Positions 58,090-64,000 of a stretch of DNA of 64,000 nucleotides are shown here, one piece after another (position 1 is the stretch's first letter; every line of letters starts with the position of its first letter). The stretch is from Tetrastigma voinierianum (Eukaryota > Streptophyta > Magnoliopsida > Vitales > Vitaceae): assembly GCA_016808115.1 (NCBI GenBank), contig JAEQBH010003949.1, positions 310,001 through 374,000 of the forward strand, written 5' to 3'. A program made the position numbers and the translations under genes. The notes beneath the pieces were generated by a model. The model did no database searches, was not told where the DNA came from, and saw only the letters and a program-made list of their open reading frames with translations.

Positions 58090-59160
58090 TTTGAGCTTAT
58101 CAATCACCTTCTTCTTGTTCACTCTAGTCTCCCCACATTCGTTCATCAGGTAACTCAATCTGAAAAAGAGGCCACGTTTTCATTTCCCATACATTTGTTT
58201 GATTGGAAAACTCTAGAATGGAAAAATCAAGAATTTTTTGTGTGTAATCAGTAAAACCCCATATTCATTTTCCGTATGTTTGGTTTCTAAAAAAATGTAG
58301 GAAATGAAAATATAGAAATTGGGTGGATTAGTTAGAGTCATTTTCTGTGTAAGGCACATGTTGTAGAAACATAGATTTGAGTGAAACTTTGCCAAGTATT
58401 CTCAATATCGAATTTAGTAGGATTGAAAATTTGTTTGAAGTAAATGAAAACCCTAAATTTATTTAAAACTGTAAGTCTTAGAAATCAGAACCAAAATAGA
58501 AATCACAGGGCATCCTCTCACCATTACTGGGTTTAGGGTTCCTAATTTTTGGAGACAGATCCAAGAACAGAGAAACCTCAATAGCAATGCAGAACAAAAT
58601 AAAAGAAAATGCGAAAAGACTTATACCAACAAAGCTAGCCATGAAAAAACAAATAATTATATAAATTCAAACCTTAAAACCCAACAAAATCTCCAGTAGT
58701 TGAATCCTCAACAACTTGAACAAACTTAGAAGGCCAAAACTTGAAAAAACAAATTCAGACCCAGAAAATGATTTGAAAAAATAAAACAACCTTGAAAGTG
58801 GAAATAAGGTGAGGACAGAAAGAGAAGCAGAAGGAAAGTTTTCACCTTTTGTAATATACAGAGTACTGAGATATAAGAGGAGAGTATGGGTCAGTAGTAC
58901 AAAAACACAAAAAAAAAAACATTAAATGGTCCATGGACATTTCTGGAAATTTTAAATTTGTCAAAGTTGCCAGCAAAGAATATTGAGACTTTATCTCAAA
59001 GCAAAAGATGAAGGAGGCAGATTTTCTCAAGTGAGGCAATGGCAAAGGACATAGGCAATTATTTGAATGTTGGAAAGTCACTTAGGGAGCATAAATACCT
59101 ATAAAGGGAATCAAAGCATCAAGAAGGAGATGATCATCAACCAAGAATCAAAATGGTAAG
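58090..59160. other. AT-rich spacer, nothing recognised
   Basis: A few TTCC.TATGTTTGGTTTCTA-like words occur, otherwise no supported feature. Confidence 0.45.
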
Positions 59161-60360
59161 ATCATTTAATATTACTACGGTAGTGCTTTCTATCGGCTGA
59201 TGAAACTTCTTGGAGTCGAAGTAGGTCTGTCGAGAGCCTATATGATCGTAACACACGAGAAAGGGTAATCTAGCAAGGGGGTGTGCCGGCTGCCTCTCCG
59301 ATGCCTAAGTCGGTTTCTTTCTTATGACAGGGAAAGAGATTAACTGTTGATGGTTTCGTGATTGCGTACCTTTCTTTGGTGGAAATTCCTTAGTAGGTGA
59401 TCTAATGACTTTCCTTATCAAACGGAATATGGCGTCTTCCTAATTGGGTAGGAATCTCCTCTTCATATAAGCTAACTAATGTTAAAGAGGATGATTAGGG
59501 AGCGTAATCGTGAGATCTTCTTCCCTTAATGAGTAGATTTTGGATCATGGAGATGGAGTGCTTTCCTTTCTTAAATATGGCCCGAGGGTGGATGAAGTTA
59601 TCCCGAGTCACACATCAGGCCCACTAAGCTTAGTTTCAGCCCTGGGCTTACGCCTTTGGAATAATCAGGACGTCATCATGGGTCGGGTCCCCAGTGAGGC
59701 TCTATTTCCAGCCCTATGGAGGATGCTGACCCTTTAGAACACTGGTGGTTGGTTTCCTAGGCACGTAATGCTTGAGCCTATGCAGAAGCTGATTTTTGAA
59801 GGCGCGCTCGGTTGCCTCCGGCCCTTAGCGAAAGCGGCTTGGGCGGGGTGAATCGTTTCTTAGATCGAGCATCAATTCCACATGGCCGGAAACGGGGTTT
59901 GTTGGTCTACAGGCTTATCTTCGTCAATCACATCACGATGTGATGGCTTTCTCAATTCTGCGCGATTTTGGGCAGCGTTTCCGATGTTTTTTAAGTACCT
60001 GCAGTCATTTGAAGCGTATTCCCTTGTTCTTCAAACCTTTTACTCTGTGGTCTTCGGATTTTTCTTTCTCGAATTTTCTTTGACCATCGCTCAGAAATTT
60101 GCTCTCGATGATTTTTGATGATTACATCGCTTGGGGTGCGTCTCTTTGTTTCTTCCCTGGTTTCAGTCGTCTTTCTTCTTCTTCACCTGTTTACCTTTTC
60201 TTGTTCTGGATTCCGTGGGACCCTGGTGGTCATTGTTTGTCTCCTCTTATACTTGCCCAATCATGCGTGCACGGGCCGCATTGTTTTGTTCTCGTATAAG
60301 AGGAGGCGGATTGAAGTGCAGTGAAGTCAGACCAACGGTGAATCCGGTAGTCTTGCCGCC
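59161..60360 (+). other. Leader or LTR region upstream of the PF04195-type gag
   Basis: Composition rises in GC from about 59.5 kb and short frames open on the + strand, but I recognise none. A CTCGTATAAGAGGAGG promoter-like box lies at 60291. It may be the 5' LTR or leader of the element that follows. No primer site was recognised. Confidence 0.35.
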
Positions 60361-61045
60361 ATGGTAAATAAAGCCACTCCAGCGGGTCATCCATCCCCAT
60401 TTGGCAAAGGCAAGGGAAAGATTAGTGAGATTAGGTACCCTAGTGCTTCCAAATATTTGAGGGTTGCCATGAAGTATGCGGATGTCGTGGGTCCTAGTCG
60501 GGTCAAGCCCCTTTATGAAAAAACCTTCGTTACCCGCTATAGACCCCCTCTTAGCGTTCAAGTCTGGTGCCCGAATCTTCTCACCTCCTACATCGTCCAA
60601 AATCGCAAGATGGTCTACTTCTTTAAAGCGGCCTTCGAGAACGGTCTCGTTTCCCTGCGCCTTTATAAAGAAGCGTCTTCTGCGCTAATGTTTTCCGTCC
60701 CTGACTTTCTCCGATTTCTAGGGTGTTTTGAGTGACATACAGAAATTATTTAGGGACAAGGGCCTCGGGGTTCCCAGCATAGCTCTGATGTTAGACTTCT
60801 TTAGTGTGAAAGAGGTCGCGAAGGGCTTTTTGTATATTTCCAAATGGTCCAGTTCCAGTCTGATCATTTCTGATCTTCCATCCTCCCTCAAACATTGGAA
60901 GGAGCGTTATTTCTTTATTGGAGGTCGTGGCGGGAGTACAACCACGCTGGCAGGAGGATCTGCTTGGCATTCTAGCGGTATGGGCGGCGAGAATCTGGGT
61001 GAGTTTCCGTCCGTGCTAGTCGGGGCTAGCTTTTACAGGTTATGA
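60361..61045 (+). pseudogene. Putative Gypsy-type gag (Transposase_28 / PF04195-like), frameshifted
   Basis: Two overlapping open stretches form the gene. The first starts at the ATG at 60361 (MVNKATPAGHPSPFGKGKGK, basic) and runs 124 codons into FFKAAFENGLVSLRLYKEAS and FSVPDFLRFLG. The second, from 60728 in another frame, has FSVKEVAKGFLYISK and then SDLPSSLKHWKERYFFIGG, the family hallmark LPSS.K.WK.RFFFV. The stop of the first frame (TGA at 60733) overlaps the second, so one indel breaks the gene. These proteins are capsid-like proteins of plant Gypsy elements, often non-autonomous. No protease or RT follows. Confidence 0.75.
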
Positions 61046-61840
61046 GGCATTCTTAACTTTGCTTTGGTTGTGTTGCCTTCAAGTATCTGTCTTGACCTCA
61101 ATTCCAAGGATAAGGAGGTGAAGCGACAGTTGGCCAAGTGTTTCCCACGGGTGTACTCTGAGTTGATTAGATCAAATATTCCCGGGCCTTCTTGTGGGAG
61201 CCCCTCTCGACCCTCTACTTTGAGGCCCTCTACGCCTCTGTATAAAGCCTTCGTGAGGGCCTCTTCCAGTGAAACCCACTGGGAAGAGCTGGCTTGAGTT
61301 GAGTCAGTGGCAAGAAGAAGAAGCATTAAGCAAAAACTAGCTCCCAGGAAGCGACCTCGCGGTCGGGTTAAGATCCTAAGGTTGGGAGCATCTTCTCCGT
61401 CGTCAACTGCCAAAGAGTGGGGGTCATCTGACTAAGTCCCAGCGAGAGGTCAGGCGCCTCCTCCCATGGCCGAGGTTTCCAAGGCGACGGGTAAGAAAAA
61501 TCCTCGGGGAGGAGCACCGAACCTCCTTTGGAAGTCCTACCCATTTCTGTTGCGATCCCCAGTCAAACTCCAAGCTCATCTACAATGTTTGGAGGAAGGG
61601 GAAGGATTGCTTCGGGCGGGGATGAGGACTTCTTTGCTACTAGTCGAGAGCTTCTGCCGGGGAGTGTATCGTCCATTCTGTGGACTCTGACCTCAGAGGG
61701 GCGGATGTTATGTACGGTGAGGCTCTAGCCTTGTCGCCGGGGCGACCACTTAGTATGTCAGGGCCTTAACTATTTTTCGTCTTATCGTTGATTTTGATTA
61801 TCCCTTACCTTTATCTCGTTTCTGCAAGTGGCTACCTACG
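61046..61840 (+). pseudogene. Downstream part of the same gag-like reading, broken
   Basis: Open stretches at 61064-61297 (Ser/Pro/Arg-rich, PSRPSTLRPSTPLYKAF) and 61466-61690 follow in changing frames. They look like a low-complexity linker after the PF04195 domain. No further domain is recognised. Confidence 0.4.
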
Positions 61841-62169
61841 TGAAAAGCCTGGCGAAGAGGGCTTATTTTTGAGGGAATGCGCGGCGTTAGAGCGTATAAA
61901 GCAAGGTTGCCTCACGACCTCGGAGGCGGCTGCGAGCTGGTGCGACACTTGACGGGATGCCCGGCGCCGATCGGGCGAAGAATAGGAAGAGGCTCGACAT
62001 GGTGAGCGACTACGATCTGATAGTCGGGATGGCTGCGGAATTTCGAGACGACTGGCGTCGGGTGGCTGCGGATAGTTAGGGTTCAGCGACGGGCGAGTGA
62101 GCTGCGGGTGGCTGGGGTGACTGCGTCTCAGAACCACGACAACGGCGGATTCTGCAGGGTCACTTTGAG
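61841..62169 (+). other. GC-rich coding-like remnant
   Basis: The + strand reads through Ala/Arg/Glu-rich sequence (AKNRKRLDMVSDYDLIVGM in one frame) that could be the coiled-coil tail usual after this gag. Both strands stay open for long because of composition, so a minus-strand frame here is not separate evidence. Confidence 0.35.
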
Positions 62170-63190
62170 GCGAGGCAGGTAGGCTCTTCAAACGAAGAAT
62201 GCCGCGGGCTTCGTGATGATCTCCCAAAGCGGGCTTGGTCGAAGAATGCCACCATGGGGCACTGAGCGAAGATGCCACGCTCTTTTGAACTTTGAGCGAC
62301 GTGGCTCTTCGAGCTCTGGGACTGGTAGTCTACGTGGCTCTTGGTAGGCTACCTGATCTTATCGGGCGAGTTCTTGGGTATTGGGCGAATTTGTGCTCTT
62401 AACGAACTGAGCTACTAGGCTCTTGTCGAATTGAGCTACGTGGCTCTTAGCAAACTAAGCTCCATGGCTCTTTTGGTATGAGCTTCGTGGCTCCTTTGGA
62501 CTACGAGATACATAGTTTGTTTAACATCTGGGCTCTAGGTTCTCCGCGAGTCCAAGGCTACACGGCTGTTAATTTCTTTAGGCTCTTAAAGCTAAGCTCC
62601 TGACTCTTTTGAAGCCCGAACCTGGCTCTTTTGAACTAAGCTACATGGCTCCTTTAGGATTTGAGCTACGTGGCTCTTTAATATTCAAGCTCCTGGGTTT
62701 CTTATTAAGGCGGTCTACATTGGCTCTTGGCCGAATTGAGCTCTTTGGGCTCTTTAGGCAGAGCTACATGGCTCCAGCCCGAGGCTTTGAGTTGCGTGGC
62801 TCTTTAATGTCAGGCTTAAGGTTCTTATTAAGGCGAGCTACGTGGATGGGCGAATCTTTGGGCTCTTGTGAATTCCAATTTACATGAAACCTTCGGGCTG
62901 CAGGCTACGTGACTCTTTAATATCAGGGCTCTGGAGTTATTATTGGCCCCTTCTGCTCACGGCTCTTAGCAGACTAAACTACTAGGCTCTTGTCGAACTG
63001 AGCTACATGGCTCTTAGCAAACTGAGCTACTGGGCTCCTTTGAACTTTGGGTTATGTGGCTTCTTTGGACTGAGCTGCATGGCTCCTTCGACGTCTAAGC
63101 TACGTGGCTCTTTAATATCTGAGATCCTGAGATTTTATTGAACTGAGCTACGTGGCTTTTTGATTTCCGAGCTCCTGGGTTTTTTCGTCT
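62170..63190 (+). repeat. Array of GAGCTACGTGGCTC-like units
   Basis: More than twenty diverged units alternate: (T)GAGCTACGTGGCTCTTTAAT, GAGCTACATGGCTC, GAGCTCCTGGGTTTCTTATT, ACTGAGCTACTGGGCTCTT. Spacing is about 30-45 bp. The core TACGTGGC occurs exactly at 62331, 62437, 62667, 63101 and 63149. Each core unit is a near-perfect inverted repeat. Confidence 0.88.
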
Positions 63191-63431
63191 TCCTTCCCTT
63201 AGGAAAGTGCGCGTAGTTTTAATGTCGGTCTATGGAGATCGGGAGTCGTTACATGACTTCCCAGTGTTCGAGGCTTAACATAAATGTCGCCTTCACGAGG
63301 TGTATGTATAGCGCTCCCATTTTCCTTCCCTACCTTCTCCGTGCGATGAGAGTTGGAACTGATGAGTTTAGGGTTTGATTGCCCTTTGCGCGAAATTTGT
63401 TTAATTGGTGTGGCTGACGTTTAGTTTGTTC

Positions 63432-63545
63432 TGCCATTTGTTGGGTGTGTTCCTAGTCCGCCATTGTTAGAGTTGTGTTTTCCCTAGTCTTGCCATTTGT
63501 TGGGGTTGTGTTGCTCCCCAGTCCAGCCATTTGATGGAGTTGGGT
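63432..63545 (+). repeat. Minisatellite, about 33-bp unit
   Basis: About three and a half copies of GCCATTTGTTGGGGTTGTGT followed by TCCCTAGTC. Confidence 0.85.
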
Positions 63546-63669
63546 CAGGGAACACGTTTGGAGGGGGCAACGTGTTGAATGCTTTAAGTCAACATTATCT
63601 TTATACCTCTCCCTCCCTCTTTTCTCTTTCACCTTCCACTTTTCTCTTTCTTGTGGTTTTGGAATTGAT

Positions 63670-63815
63670 GTTTCTTTGATTGTAATTTTACGAGATGCCC
63701 AGAGAGCGGTTTTGCTAATTGTAATTTTAGGAATATAGAGGCGGTTTGCTGATTATAATTTTCGGAATATAGAGAGCGAGTTTTGTTGATTGTAATTTTT
63801 AAAGGAATAGCGTAA
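63670..63815 (+). repeat. Minisatellite, about 40-bp unit
   Basis: Four copies of TGATTGTAATTTTAGGAATA followed by TAGAGAGCGGTTTTG. Lies about 130 bp after the previous array. Confidence 0.85.
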
Positions 63816-64000
63816 TTCTATGAAATAAAGTACAATCCTTTGAAAACACATATACTTGTGTATGTTTCATGCTAACCTTCGGGGCTCTTCAGAGTCGCGT
63901 GGATTTCTAATAATAGAGCTCCTTAGTTCTTTCTTTGATTCACGAGAGTAGGTAGATTAAACAGACAAAAAAGTTATTTGAACCAAGTAGAACTATTGTG
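63816..64000. other. Window end, nothing recognised
   Basis: AT-rich. GGGGCTCTTCAGAGTCGCGTGG at 63880 resembles the GGCTC units of the upstream array. Confidence 0.4.

Noticed and set aside
58150..58330. Inverted TTTCC.TATGTTTGGTTTC-like words as MITE ends
   Set aside because: The words are direct-ish repeats with no target duplication and inconsistent ends.
59160..60360. Possible host gene from several + strand frames (59540-60367)
   Set aside because: Frames are short and overlapping, without any domain or convincing splice structure. More likely the leader or LTR of the gag-like element.
61832..62278. 148-codon minus-strand frame
   Set aside because: Shadow of GC-rich sequence on the opposite strand of a gag-type element. 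No domain.

Overview
The window looks like transposon-packed heterochromatin of a flowering plant nuclear genome. The reasons are long Ty3/Gypsy LTRs with tRNA-iMet primer sites, a CACTA (CMC-EnSpm) DNA transposon carrying a TNP2-type transposase, Tat/Athila-like LTRs, a Tourist-like MITE and AT-rich spacers with (TA)n tracts. I see no convincing host gene, tRNA, rRNA or CRISPR array. The species cannot be named from this sequence.

Layout. 1-4.3 kb: AT-rich spacer with a probable Tourist-like MITE (1788-2120), a (TA)n tract and a repeat fragment that recurs near 11 kb. 4.3-13.3 kb: several LTR-like fragments. These are a minus-strand LTR with an internal minisatellite, a Copia-like LTR followed by a primer-site-like sequence, a minus-strand LTR with a TATA box, and the 5' part of a Tat/Athila-like LTR. 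13.3-26.66 kb: a degenerate chromovirus on the + strand with gag, protease, RT, RNase H, integrase and chromodomain between 2.85-kb LTRs rich in GTCGCGAC palindromes. It sits inside the Tat/Athila-like LTR, and its own 3' LTR is split by a further LTR insertion (about 23.8-26.4 kb). 26.66-29.4 kb: the rest of the Tat/Athila-like element (LTR end, decayed tRNA-Asp-type primer site, gag relic, polypurine tract).

29.80-54.14 kb: one CACTA element bounded by CACTACAAGAAAA termini and an ATA target duplication. Its transposase gene shows the usual order Transpos_assoc, Transposase_21, DUF4218, DUF4216. The gene is split by a 16.2-kb Ty3/Gypsy insertion (32587-48755, minus strand) of structure LTR-internal-LTR-internal-LTR, flanked by a single AATGA duplication. 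The CACTA itself interrupts an older LTR-like sequence (29393 onward, resuming at 54146).

54.1-64 kb: the remainder of that LTR, a solo Tat/Athila-like LTR (about 56.65-58.09 kb), and an element with a PF04195-type gag (60361-61045). That gag is followed by a 1-kb array of GAGCTACGTGGCTC-like units and two further minisatellites.

None of the coding regions is intact. Frameshifts, stops and altered catalytic residues occur throughout, so these are relics in nested layers. The two target duplications fix the order of the largest insertions: old LTR, then CACTA, then tandem Gypsy.
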